A stretch of 64,000 bases of DNA from CAZKTS01 sp964555735. Its GTDB lineage: Bacteria > Actinomycetota > Acidimicrobiia > IMCC26256 > PALSA-555. Positions 15,354-23,146 of the stretch are shown here, piece by piece (the stretch's first letter is position 1; each line of letters opens with the position of its first letter). The notes beneath the pieces were generated by a model, which saw only the letters and a program-made list of their open reading frames with translations, did not search any database and was not told where the DNA came from. Both the position numbers and the translations under genes were made by a program. The stretch is from positions 19,346 through 83,345 of the forward strand of contig CAZKTS010000288.1 of NCBI GenBank assembly GCA_964555735.1, in the 5' to 3' direction.

Positions 15354-18074
15354 ATGTTGCTCGCGCTGCTGAATCAGGTTTCGATTTCGGGCACGACGCT
15401 CACGCCTGGCAGCGTGATCGATGACGTCGCCGACCCGCAGCTTGCGGGGGCGGTGCTCGAAGCGGGCGGCATCCTGGTCAACCTGGGGACGCTCCAAGGG
15501 GCTCGCGCGGCGGACCTCGCGCAGCGCTTCGCGCGGCGTGGCGACACGACCGGCGCGGCGATCGCGGGCATCGGCGCGATGCTCGGCGCAGGAGGAGGCG
15601 GTGGCGGCGGTGGCGCGTGCGCGTCGACGTACTCGGTCCCGAGCGATGACTACCCGACGATCGAGGCGGCGCTGGCTGCGGCCAACGGCGCGGCCGGGCC
15701 TGCGCAGCCGATCACGGTGATGGTGTGCCCGGGGACGTACGTGGTGACGTCGACGCTCGACATCACGAACCCCTACGTGGACGTCACGGCTGAGAGCGAG
15801 GTCAGCGCGTTCGTGCTCGCGGCGCCGGGCGTCTCGCCGCTACTGCGCGTGAGTGCGCCGCCCGCGCTCGATGCGGTGCGCGTGCGCGGGCTCGTGCTGA
15901 TGCGCTCGGATGCGGGCGTGATGCTCGACCTGACATCGCAGCAGAGCGTCTTCGTGGCCGACTGCGTGTTTCTGCGCACGGCGGCGTCTCCGGGCATCGT
16001 CTGCGTGCAGCAGTCGGCGTCGACGTTCACGGTCCTGGAGCGGTGCTTCGTGGGGATCGATAGCGGCGGCCTGCCGTCGGGCTCGGCGTTCGTGGTGACG
16101 GATGGCCAGCTGACGCTGTCGGACTGTCAGATCCAGGACGCGCTCGGATCGAGCGTGACGGGGCCCGGGTCGGCCGTGACGCTGAGCCGGTGCCTGATGC
16201 AGTCGGCGGCGACGGCGCAGGCGCTGCTGGTCACGGGCGGCGCGCGCTTGGACGCGAAGAGCCTGCAGCTGTTCGCGCCGAGTGCGGCGGCCGGCGTGGT
16301 GCTGAACGGCGCAGCGACGGGCGACCTGGAGAGCTGCTCGATCAACGGCGACGCGCCCGCCGCTGCTGGTGTGCGCGCGCTGGGCTCGGCGTCCGTGCGC
16401 GTGCGCCTGAGCCAGATCCGGGCTGACGTCGGTGTCTACGGGGGCGGCGCGGTCGTGGAGCTGGAGTCGGTGCAGTACGCGACGACGACGGCGCTGCCTG
16501 GCGTGATGCTGACGGCCTCGGCGGGCGTGGCGCGTGCGCTGAATTGTGTCTGCTACCCGCCGCACATCCCGCTGGTGCAGTCAGCGGGTGTACCGTGCGC
16601 GATGCTCTGGGGCGAGCTGGCGATGCAGAATGCGCTGATCGCGACGCCGCTGGATGTGCGCTGGGTCACGAGCGCGACGGCGGAGCTGGAGGTGCAGCAC
16701 CTCAACGGGTCGTGGGCGAGCTTCGCGATCCGGTCGCCATACACGCCGACAAGCCCGAGCGACCCCAACGGGGCCGTGGGTGCGATCAATTGGGGCGACT
16801 CGACCACCCATCCGCCGCTGCTGAGCGTGCGATCGAGCACTGGCTGGGCCAGCGTGCCGATGGGCGGGGTAGCTGACCTCGCGAGCGTGACGGCGCTACC
16901 GGGGGCGTTGCGCCCTGGCGCCTCGGTGTGGTGCGCGGAGGTGCGCGCGTCATTCGTGCTGACTGACTTTGCGGCACCGCTCGCGGTCAACGGGGTCACG
17001 GTGCTGGCGACGGCGCTGGGCGGCAATACGCGCTGGGAGCGCGTGCAGGGTGGGCCGCAGTCGGATCTGGCGCTGTACGGCGACGGGCGAGACGGTGTCG
17101 CCACGATCAGCGCGCCGGTCACGCTGACGCGCGACATGTTCTACGCCGATCTGACCCTGACCCCGGGTGCCGCCATCACGACGGCGGGATTCGCGATCTA
17201 CGTGGCCGGGGTGCTGGACCTCAGCACCGCCCCAGCCGGGGCGATCGCGCGCAGTGGCGCCAACGGCGCCAACGGCGCCACGGTGGGCACCGGAGGCGGC
17301 GCAGGCGCGGCTTTGGCCGCGGTGGCCACGGGGGGCTCTGGCGCGGGCACCGCGGGCGGTGCGGGCGGCGTAGCGGCCGGCGTGCAGGCTACGGCGCCGA
17401 CGGCGCAGAACCCGGGCAACGGCGGCGTCGGCGGGCTCGGCGCGGCCGGCGGCTCGGGCTCGGGTGGCGCCGGCGGCGCGGCCCGCGCTGGCGCGGCGGT
17501 CACTGCGTACCCGCGGGGCGTGCTGACCACGCAGCTCACGCGAGGCGCGGCGATCATTCAGGGCGGCGCCGGCGGTGCCGGCGGTGGTGGCGGCGGCGGC
17601 GATGCGACCTCGGGCGGCGGCGGTGGCGGTGGTGCGAGCGGCGGCGGCGTGGTGCTGGTGTGCGCGCGCACGATCCAGAGAGGCGGCGGCACGGCGGCGG
17701 GTGCGATCCGGGCGCTGGGTGGCACCGCAGGCAACGGCGGCTCGGCGACGGCGGGCAATCGCGGCGGCGGCGGTGGTGGTGGTGGTGGCGGCGGTGGGTG
17801 GGTGATGGTGATCTATGATCAGCTCATCGGTGCGGCCGCGCCGAATGCGGTGGCGTGCAACGGCGGCAACGGCGGCACGGGCGGCAACGGCTTCGGCACT
17901 GGTATCGGCGGCACGGGCGGCACGGGCGGCGCCGGTGGGCGCGTGACGCTCATGTCGCCGCTGGTGGGCACGATCGCCGATTCGGTCGGTGGTGCTGGGT
18001 CGGCCGGCAGCGCGGGCGCTGGTACGGTGGGCGGCGCGGGTGGTGGCGGTGCAGCCTTCGCGGTGACGCTATGA
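15354..18074 (+). CDS. beta-helix and polyglycine tail fibre/adhesin
   Basis: This protein has 906 residues in three parts. Residues 1-85 are the anchor module shared with the gene at 11288, ending in a Gly run. Residues 95-420 look like a right-handed beta-helix (DDYPTIEAALAAANG, then VCPGTYVV), as in pectate-lyase-type fibres. Residues 570-906 start with a YADLTLTPGAAITTAGFAIY-type motif and continue as very Gly-rich segments separated by short hydrophobic strands (GGVVLVCARTI, GGWVMVIYDQLIG). Such a layout resembles the polyglycine-helix sandwich of T-even gp38-type adhesins. It probably decides host range. Confidence 0.85.
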   Translation: MLLALLNQVSISGTTLTPGSVIDDVADPQLAGAVLEAGGILVNLGTLQGARAADLAQRFARRGDTTGAAIAGIGAMLGAGGGGGGGGACASTYSVPSDDYPTIEAALAAANGAAGPAQPITVMVCPGTYVVTSTLDITNPYVDVTAESEVSAFVLAAPGVSPLLRVSAPPALDAVRVRGLVLMRSDAGVMLDLTSQQSVFVADCVFLRTAASPGIVCVQQSASTFTVLERCFVGIDSGGLPSGSAFVVTDGQLTLSDCQIQDALGSSVTGPGSAVTLSRCLMQSAATAQALLVTGGARLDAKSLQLFAPSAAAGVVLNGAATGDLESCSINGDAPAAAGVRALGSASVRVRLSQIRADVGVYGGGAVVELESVQYATTTALPGVMLTASAGVARALNCVCYPPHIPLVQSAGVPCAMLWGELAMQNALIATPLDVRWVTSATAELEVQHLNGSWASFAIRSPYTPTSPSDPNGAVGAINWGDSTTHPPLLSVRSSTGWASVPMGGVADLASVTALPGALRPGASVWCAEVRASFVLTDFAAPLAVNGVTVLATALGGNTRWERVQGGPQSDLALYGDGRDGVATISAPVTLTRDMFYADLTLTPGAAITTAGFAIYVAGVLDLSTAPAGAIARSGANGANGATVGTGGGAGAALAAVATGGSGAGTAGGAGGVAAGVQATAPTAQNPGNGGVGGLGAAGGSGSGGAGGAARAGAAVTAYPRGVLTTQLTRGAAIIQGGAGGAGGGGGGGDATSGGGGGGGASGGGVVLVCARTIQRGGGTAAGAIRALGGTAGNGGSATAGNRGGGGGGGGGGGGWVMVIYDQLIGAAAPNAVACNGGNGGTGGNGFGTGIGGTGGTGGAGGRVTLMSPLVGTIADSVGGAGSAGSAGAGTVGGAGGGGAAFAVTL

Positions 18075-18244
18075 GCGGCGACGTGAGCGTGAGCTACGTC
18101 TACGTCCCGGCCCTGCCGAGTGATCTGCCGCCGCTGCGCGTGGCCGAGGGGAAGATCGTAGTCGATACGGCGATCGCGTTGACGCCGGCGGAGCTGATCG
18201 TGCTCGACGCGCACTTCGCGGCGCGCGGATACCGGAGGGAGTGA
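18071..18244 (+). CDS. small fibre-associated protein, paralog 1
   Basis: This 57-residue protein starts at ATG 18071, overlapping the fibre stop. It aligns with the next gene: Y-Y near residue 9, P-LP-LPP, a valine pair, LTPAE, LDA and a C-terminal GY--E. The two are probably a tandem duplication. A role as fibre chaperone or tip is possible from position only. Confidence 0.7.
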   Translation: MSGDVSVSYVYVPALPSDLPPLRVAEGKIVVDTAIALTPAELIVLDAHFAARGYRRE

Positions 18245-18245
18245 G

Positions 18246-18416
18246 ATGTGGTCCTACGGCTACACGTTCAAGGTGCCTGAGATGCTCGGGCTGCCGCCCG
18301 AGCTGCAGCCGACGCAGGGCAACGAGGTCGTCTTCACGTCGAGCGTCGAGCTGACGCCTGAGCAGAAGTCGGCGCTCGATGCGTTCATGATCGGCAAGGG
18401 TTACGATCCCGAGTGA
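18246..18416 (+). CDS. small fibre-associated protein, paralog 2
   Basis: This 56-residue protein starts at ATG 18246, one base after the stop of paralog 1. It reads MWSYGYTFKVPEMLGLPPEL at the start and ends LDAFMIGKGYDPE, matching paralog 1 in spacing of Tyr, Pro, LTP-E and LDA. Function is unknown. Confidence 0.65.
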   Translation: MWSYGYTFKVPEMLGLPPELQPTQGNEVVFTSSVELTPEQKSALDAFMIGKGYDPE

Positions 18417-18432
18417 CGCCGGTGTGTGCGGT

Positions 18433-18442
18433 GCGCTATTCG
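18433..18442 (+). promoter_or_regulatory. class B motif GCGCTATTCG
   Basis: TATTCG ends 7 bases before ATG 18450, the same geometry as the class A elements. This is the first class B copy and marks the change from structural to accessory/replication genes. Confidence 0.55.
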
Positions 18443-18449
18443 TGAGTGC

Positions 18450-18710
18450 ATGCGCGTCTCTCTGGTCGATGTGCTGGAGGCGGTGCGAGCGGAGTTCGCG
18501 CGCGGTCATCACCCGCGGGCGCTCGTGCGGCTGGGTGATGGGTGGATCGAGTGCTGGACGCTGACGGTGGCGCCTGAGCGGGCCGCCGGCCTGCGGCGTC
18601 ACCTCGGGTCGCGCTGCCGGTGGCCGGCGGCGGGGATGCCCGAGGTGCCCGGGTACACGCCGATCGCGCTGATCCACGGCGATCTGCTGATTCTCGCCCG
18701 CCAACCTTGA
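18450..18710 (+). CDS. hypothetical protein at start of early region
   Basis: This 86-residue protein starts at ATG 18450, chosen because of the class B motif directly upstream. It begins MRVSLVDVLEAVRAEFARGH and has a Trp/Cys-containing middle (WIECWTLTVAPERAAGL). No family is recognised. Confidence 0.65.
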   Translation: MRVSLVDVLEAVRAEFARGHHPRALVRLGDGWIECWTLTVAPERAAGLRRHLGSRCRWPAAGMPEVPGYTPIALIHGDLLILARQP

Positions 18711-18735
18711 CAGCCCTATGCACCGGGCATATACC
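18707..18735 (+). promoter_or_regulatory. class C promoter with inverted repeat
   Basis: TTGACA (18707-18712) and TATACC (18730-18735) are 17 bases apart. A perfect inverted repeat, TATGC-ACCGG-GCATA (18717-18731), lies between and overlaps the -10, which suggests an operator. The string CACCGxGCATATAC recurs in the promoter at 55401. A 37-base leader with GGAGG leads to ATG 18773. Confidence 0.65.
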
Positions 18736-18772
18736 TGGGGCGCGGCTGAGATGGCGGCCGCGGAGGCACCCC

Positions 18773-20284
18773 ATGATCAACACGTTCCTGGCTCACAGTG
18801 ATTCGGCGGATGAGGCGGCACCGGCGTCGGCGCCGGTGAAGGCGGCGCGCGAGTGGTCGCCATACCAGGCGGCTGTGTTCGCGGACGTCGAGAGCGGCGA
18901 GGGCAACACGATCGTCTCGGCGCGCGCCGGAAGCGGCAAGACGTCGACGATCGTGGAGGCGCTGCGCTACTTGCCGCCCGGCAGCAAGGCGCTGCTGGTC
19001 GCCTTCAACAAGAATATCGCGCAGGAGCTGTCCACGCGCGCGCCCAAGGGTGTCGACGTGATGACGCTGCACAGCTACGGGCTGCGCGCCGTCAAGGCGC
19101 GCAACCGCGCCGCGGAGATCGACAGCGACAAGTCGCGCAACATCGCACGCGAGCTGTACGGCGATGATGCGAAGTTCTTCGGGGCGGCCTTGCCCAAGGC
19201 GGTCGGGCTCGCGAAGAACTTGCTCCTCTCGACGGCGGAGGAGATCGACGCGGTGCTCGACGGGTACGGGGTCGACATTCCGGGGCCGGCGACGGCGGCG
19301 GCGCGGGCGAAGTTCGTGGCCGCGGTGGTCGCGGTGGTCGAGGCGAGCAAGCGCGACCTCGACACGATCGACTTCGACGACATGATCTGGCTGCCGGTGG
19401 TCCTGCGCTTGCCGACGCCGCGATACGCGCGGGTCTTTGTGGACGAAACGCAAGACCTCAACCCCTGCCAGATCGAGCTGGTGCTCGGGTCGGTGGCGAC
19501 CGGCGGCCGCGTGACGGCGGTGGGCGATGACCGGCAGGCGATCTACGGCTTCCGCGGCGCCGACCGCAACGCGATGGAGCGCGTCCGCGCCGCACTCGGC
19601 GCGAAGGTGCTGCCGCTGTCCATCACGTATCGCTGCGCGACGGCGATCGTGAAGGTGGCGCAGGCGATCGTGCCCGACCTGGAGGCGGCGCCGGGTGCGG
19701 CGGAGGGTAGCGTGGCAGAGCTGCCGTGGGCGCAGGCGTCGCAGCGGCTGGAGGCGGGCGACATGGTGATCTCGCGCACGAACGCGCCGCTGGTGCGGGA
19801 GCTGCTGCGCGCGGTGCGCGCGGGGCGCCGGGCGACGATGCTCGGGCGCGACTTCGGCCAGGCGTTGACCGGGCTGATTCGCAAGAGCAAGGCGGCGACG
19901 ATCGCGCAGCTCGACGCCTACATCGACCAGTGGGAGGCGCGCGAGGTGGCGCGGCTGGACGCGAAGGGGCGCGACACGGGCGCGGTGCGCGATCGCGCCG
20001 ACACGCTGCGCGCGCTGGCCGAGGGGGCGACCTCGCCCGAGCAGGTGATCTCGACGATCGAGAGGTACTTCGCCGAGAACGCGGCGAAGGACGCGGTCGT
20101 GTTCTCCTCGACTCACAAGGCGAAGGGCTTGGAGGCGCACCGGGTGGTGCTCTTCGCCGACACGTACCGGCCGGGTCGCTCGGTCGAGGAGGATAACCTC
20201 TGGTATGTCGCGGTGACGCGCGCCAAGGTGGAGCTGGTGCTGGCGTACGGCGCCGGGCAGGACGACGAGCAGGGGGCGGCGTGA
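18773..20284 (+). CDS. UvrD/Rep-like SF1 DNA helicase
   Basis: This 503-residue protein shows the SF1 helicase motifs in order: motif I ARAGSGKTS near residue 50, motif II VFVDETQDLN near 220, motif III VGDDRQAIYGFRGAD near 250, motif V STHKAKGLE near 445 and motif VI YVAVTRAK near 477. Such enzymes unwind DNA 3'-5' using ATP, in repair, recombination or replication restart. ATG 18773 follows CGGAGGCACC. It is the only helicase here under a class C promoter, set apart from the main replication block. Confidence 0.92.
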   Translation: MINTFLAHSDSADEAAPASAPVKAAREWSPYQAAVFADVESGEGNTIVSARAGSGKTSTIVEALRYLPPGSKALLVAFNKNIAQELSTRAPKGVDVMTLHSYGLRAVKARNRAAEIDSDKSRNIARELYGDDAKFFGAALPKAVGLAKNLLLSTAEEIDAVLDGYGVDIPGPATAAARAKFVAAVVAVVEASKRDLDTIDFDDMIWLPVVLRLPTPRYARVFVDETQDLNPCQIELVLGSVATGGRVTAVGDDRQAIYGFRGADRNAMERVRAALGAKVLPLSITYRCATAIVKVAQAIVPDLEAAPGAAEGSVAELPWAQASQRLEAGDMVISRTNAPLVRELLRAVRAGRRATMLGRDFGQALTGLIRKSKAATIAQLDAYIDQWEAREVARLDAKGRDTGAVRDRADTLRALAEGATSPEQVISTIERYFAENAAKDAVVFSSTHKAKGLEAHRVVLFADTYRPGRSVEEDNLWYVAVTRAKVELVLAYGAGQDDEQGAA

Positions 20285-20877
20285 TGCCGCCCCGGGTCCG
20301 CACTCGCAAGGGGTCGCATCCGGTCGGGGAGATGATCTGGTCGTACGGGTCGAATCTCTACACGCCGCAGGCGCTGAGCCGGTGCCCGAGCGCGGTGCGG
20401 GTGGGTCCGGCGGCGCTGCACGACCACGCGATCGAGTTCGTCGGGTACTCGGCGGGCTGGGGCGGCGGGGTCGCGACGGTGATCCCGGCGCACGGGTCGC
20501 AGGTCGACGGCGAGCTGATGATCGTGCGGGAGAGCGATCTGGCGCGGCTCGATGCGTACGAGGGGGCGCCGGACGTCTACCAGCGGATCAAGGTGGAGGT
20601 GGTGGCGACCGCGACCGACGGCGCGCCGTACCGCGTGCCGTGCTGGACGTATCGGCACACTCGCGGGGTGAGTGCGCGGCGCGACCCGAGCGCGGCCTAC
20701 ATCGCGCGCATCGCGGCGGGATACGGGCGACTCGGCTTCGATCTGACGCCGGTGATCGCGGCGATGGGCCGCGCGAATGCTGCGCGGTGGACACAGACTC
20801 AGCTGACGTGGGAGCGAGAGCATGCGACAAATCGAGATCCGAATCCTGGCCCTGGACCCGGCCGCCGTAGTCGGTGA
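20281..20877 (+). CDS. gamma-glutamylcyclotransferase-like protein (large form)
   Basis: This 198-residue protein starts at GTG 20281 or ATG 20284. MIWSYGSNLYTPQAL near residue 20 matches the YGSN substrate loop of GGCT/AIG2-like proteins, and RLDAYEGAP near residue 93 matches their acidic catalytic region. The family cyclises gamma-glutamyl groups to 5-oxoproline. The C-terminal tail is low-complexity and overlaps the next gene by 56 bases. A second GGCT-like gene lies at 55991 and an amidoligase at 48155. Confidence 0.75.
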   Translation: MMPPRVRTRKGSHPVGEMIWSYGSNLYTPQALSRCPSAVRVGPAALHDHAIEFVGYSAGWGGGVATVIPAHGSQVDGELMIVRESDLARLDAYEGAPDVYQRIKVEVVATATDGAPYRVPCWTYRHTRGVSARRDPSAAYIARIAAGYGRLGFDLTPVIAAMGRANAARWTQTQLTWEREHATNRDPNPGPGPGRRSR

Positions 20878-21121
20878 GGTGCGCGAGCTGGCGCTAGTGC
20901 GCGGCTGGCAGTGGGGCGGCGCGCGAGACAATCCGATCGGCGCGACGGCGGGCACGGTGGCGCCGGAGACGGCCGACCAGATCCGTGCGCTGCGGGCGCA
21001 GGGGCTCTCGATCGGGGCCATCGTGGCGACGCTGAATGAGCAGGGCGTGACGGGCCCGCGCGGCGGGCGGTGGTGGCCGCGGACGGTACACCTCGCGCTG
21101 CGGCGGCTGGGGCTCTCGTGA
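20822..21121 (+). CDS. recombinase-type helix-turn-helix protein
   Basis: This 99-residue protein has a C-terminal half (QIRALRAQGLSIGAIVATLN, then GPRGGRWWPRTVHLALRR) that strongly resembles the DNA-binding end of the serine-recombinase 'recombinase' domain. No catalytic domain is present. It may be a free-standing DNA-binding protein or a relic. Candidate sites are the palindromes at 22.5-23.1 kb. Confidence 0.65.
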   Translation: MRQIEIRILALDPAAVVGEVRELALVRGWQWGGARDNPIGATAGTVAPETADQIRALRAQGLSIGAIVATLNEQGVTGPRGGRWWPRTVHLALRRLGLS

Positions 21122-22116
21122 CTCGCGTGGTGACGGGCGGCCCGGAGCTGCGCGCGGCGCTGCAATCGACCACGGCGGAGGCGCTGGCGCTCGAATCTGA
21201 GCCGATCGCTGAGGTGCAGCGGTGCGTGGCCGACGTCATGCGCCTGCTGGCCGACGTGCCAATCGCGCCCGAGGTGCCATCGGCGGCGGTCGTGCAAGCG
21301 GTCATCGACTGGCTGTGGGAGCGGCGGGTGGTCGTGCGCGCGCCGACGGGCGCGACGCTGGCGGCGGCGGCGATCGTGGCCGAGTCGCGGGACATCCAGC
21401 TGCGATGGCACTGGGGCGTCCGGTGGGTGGCGGCGGCGTATCCGACGGTCGACCTCGCCACGCCGCAGTTCGTCGCGGCGCTGCTGTGCTCGGGGCACGA
21501 CCCCGAGCAGGAGCTGCGAGCGCCGTGGCCGGCGTTCCTGCTGCGCATACCGCCCGGGACGGGCCTGCCGGCTGAGCTGATCATGGTGGCGCGCGTGACC
21601 GACCCGGACGAAGGGCTGGCGATCGTGGCGCTCGGCCGGAGCTATTCGTGGTGGCAGCGCGTGACGGTGGCGCAGCTGTGCGCGCCGGACTTCGCGCTCG
21701 ACCAGCCCGACACGGCGACGGAGGTGCCGATGGATGCGGCCGACGTGCGGGTGCAGACCGCGCTGCGTGCGCTGGTGCGCAGCGTGCTCGCGTGGGTGGC
21801 CGACCCGGAGCGGGTGCAGGCGGCGCGTGTGGGGCCATCGAGCCCGAAGGCTGAGCGGGCGCGCGCGGCTGCGCGTCGTGGTCTTCCGCTCGATCGGTAC
21901 GTGCTGACGGCTCCGATCCGAATCGATGCGCGCCCGGTGGTAGCGGCGTACCTCGCCGGCGAGAGGGCGCGGCCTGGTGTGCGGTCGCTCGTGCGCGGGT
22001 TCTGGCGGCGGCAGGCGTGCGGTGCTGGGCGCGTGGATCGGGTGTGGCGGTGGATCGAGCCGCACTGGCGCGGCGGCGAAGACCTCCCGATCGCGGTGCG
22101 GGTGCATCGGCCGTGA
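21118..22116 (+). CDS. hypothetical protein, possible host-interaction factor
   Basis: This protein has 332 residues from GTG 21118. The C-terminal part (RSLVRGFWRRQACGAGRVDR, then WRWIEPHWRGGEDLP) resembles a Trp-rich ending seen in a broad family of phage and plasmid proteins, some related to AcrVA2. The link is remembered similarity only and weak. The middle contains paired Trp residues (LRWHWGVRWVAAAYP). No catalytic motif is evident. Confidence 0.65.
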   Translation: MTRVVTGGPELRAALQSTTAEALALESEPIAEVQRCVADVMRLLADVPIAPEVPSAAVVQAVIDWLWERRVVVRAPTGATLAAAAIVAESRDIQLRWHWGVRWVAAAYPTVDLATPQFVAALLCSGHDPEQELRAPWPAFLLRIPPGTGLPAELIMVARVTDPDEGLAIVALGRSYSWWQRVTVAQLCAPDFALDQPDTATEVPMDAADVRVQTALRALVRSVLAWVADPERVQAARVGPSSPKAERARAAARRGLPLDRYVLTAPIRIDARPVVAAYLAGERARPGVRSLVRGFWRRQACGAGRVDRVWRWIEPHWRGGEDLPIAVRVHRP

Positions 22117-22289
22117 GGCGGGCGCGGCACCCGACGATCGAGCCGATGACGGTCCAGATCCGTACCCGGGCCGAGGTCGGCGACAACGACCGCACGGTCG
22201 AGCTGCTCACACGCCTGGCGAGGAGCCGAGGGTGGGAGCTGACCGTCACGCGGCGGCACCCGCGCCGGGCGCCCCGCCAGCCCGCCTAA
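22113..22289 (+). CDS. small basic protein
   Basis: This 58-residue protein starts at GTG 22113, overlapping the previous TGA; ATG 22146 is an alternative. It reads MTVQIRTRAEVGDNDRTVEL and ends in an Arg/Pro-rich tail that runs into the next GC repeat. It is the last gene before a long noncoding stretch. Confidence 0.5.
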   Translation: MRRARHPTIEPMTVQIRTRAEVGDNDRTVELLTRLARSRGWELTVTRRHPRRAPRQPA

Positions 22290-22480
22290 TCGCCGCGCTG
22301 GCGCGCCTTCGAGTGGTCGCCCACCCCTGACCCGCCCGCCCGGGCAAAGCGCGCCTACGGGGCTCCTACGGGCCCCGGGCGCCAATGGGCCTAATCGCCT
22401 CGCTGGCGCGTCGGGCGAGGCTGGGGCACCTAGCACCCGTCCGGCGCCCAAAAGCGCGCCTACGGGGCGCCTGTGCGGCC
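22275..22480. repeat. dispersed GC-rich repeat, double copy 3
   Basis: Two exact copies of the core AAAGCGCGCCTACGGGG lie at 22346-22362 and 22451-22467, each preceded by a CCTAATCGCC block. The copies are 105 bases apart, giving a local tandem of the repeat unit. Confidence 0.8.
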
Positions 22481-22515
22481 CGGCGGGCGGTCTTGGCCCT
22501 GGGGCGAGGGGAAGT

Positions 22516-22588
22516 GCCGCCCGCGTACCCGTCGGTCGTGCGGTCGAGGGGATGGGCGCTCCGACATCGGGCCGGGTACGCGGGCGGC
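22516..22588. repeat. inverted repeat, 16-base perfect arms
   Basis: GCCGCCCGCGTACCCG at 22516-22531 is matched by its exact reverse complement at 22573-22588, leaving a 41-base loop. This is the longest perfect hairpin noticed in the window. Confidence 0.85.
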
Positions 22589-22668
22589 GAGGTGCAGCCT
22601 ACCACGGGCGGCCGCGCTCGATCGGGGTCGGGGCTTGGCCGGTCCTTGCCGGTCTTCGACAAGCCTCG

Positions 22669-22694
22669 GCGAGCGCATGTCCGCATGCGCTCGC
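22669..22694. repeat. 11-bp hairpin with UNCG-type tetraloop
   Basis: The arm GCGAGCGCATG pairs perfectly with CATGCGCTCGC across a TCCG loop. UCCG belongs to the very stable UNCG tetraloop class in RNA. No U-run follows, so it does not look like a standard terminator. Confidence 0.8.
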
Positions 22695-22877
22695 GCGCGC
22701 CGCCCGGCGGGCGGCGCAATCGCGTCACGGCCGGCGCGGATCGGCCTACGGCCGATAAGCCTCTTCGATGATTCCCTGAGGAGAATCTCTGACGCGCACG
22801 GGCGCGCTTGCGCGCACGTACGCATGTACCCGCGTGGGCGCGCCCGTGCGCACACGCACACGCACGCGCGGGCGCGC

Positions 22878-23096
22878 GAGGCGGCGGCACCGGCGGCGCT
22901 CGGGGCGGCCGCGGTGTCTACCCGAGTAGACACCGATCGGCGGGGCTGGGGGGAACTGGTGCAACGTGGCGGGATCGCGAGGCGAATCGGCATCGCCGCT
23001 CGACGCGCATGCACTAGCCTCGCGGTGTATGCGGTATGTGAGTGAGCCGAACTAGCGGCCCGCGCTAGAGGCGGCGGCACCGGCGGCGCTCGGGGC
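22878..23096. repeat. 29-base direct repeat pair
   Basis: A 29-base string that begins GAGGCGGCGGCACC and ends GCGCTCGGGGC occurs at 22878-22906 and again at 23068-23096, bracketing the 22913 palindrome. Confidence 0.75.
22913..22934. promoter_or_regulatory. palindromic site, copy 1
   Basis: Nine-base arms GGTGTCTAC/GTAGACACC flank CCGA. The same 22 bases recur at 46087-46108. Two exact copies 23 kb apart suggest a protein-binding or recombination site. Confidence 0.65.
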
Positions 23097-23129
23097 TGGG
23101 GCTGAATTAGCGGGGCCGGCCGCAGTGGC

Positions 23130-23140
23130 GCGCTATTCGG
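23130..23140 (+). promoter_or_regulatory. class B motif GCGCTATTCGG
   Basis: The motif ends 6 bases before ATG 23147, so TATTCG lies 7 bases from the start codon. It would drive the replication block as a leaderless transcript. Confidence 0.6.
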
Positions 23141-23146
23141 GGTGGG

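Larger units (their letters stand above)
22290..23129. other. palindrome-rich noncoding region, candidate origin or structured RNA
   Basis: About 840 bases carry no convincing gene. Besides the GC repeats the region holds five perfect inverted repeats: 16-base arms at 22516-22531/22573-22588, 11-base arms with a TCCG loop at 22669-22694, 7-base arms at 22740-22756, 9-base arms at 22913-22934 and 6-base arms at 23052-23068. It also holds a 29-base direct repeat (22878 and 23068) and an alternating purine-pyrimidine stretch (about 22795-22880). It sits directly upstream of the replication genes, so an origin, a regulatory hub or a noncoding RNA are all possible. Confidence 0.6.

Noticed and set aside
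22385..22771. Open frame of 128 codons in the palindrome-rich region, and a 206-codon frame on the other strand (22460-23080)
   Set aside because: Both cross perfect inverted repeats and GC repeats, have Arg/Ala/Pro-rich products and no ribosome site or class A/B element.
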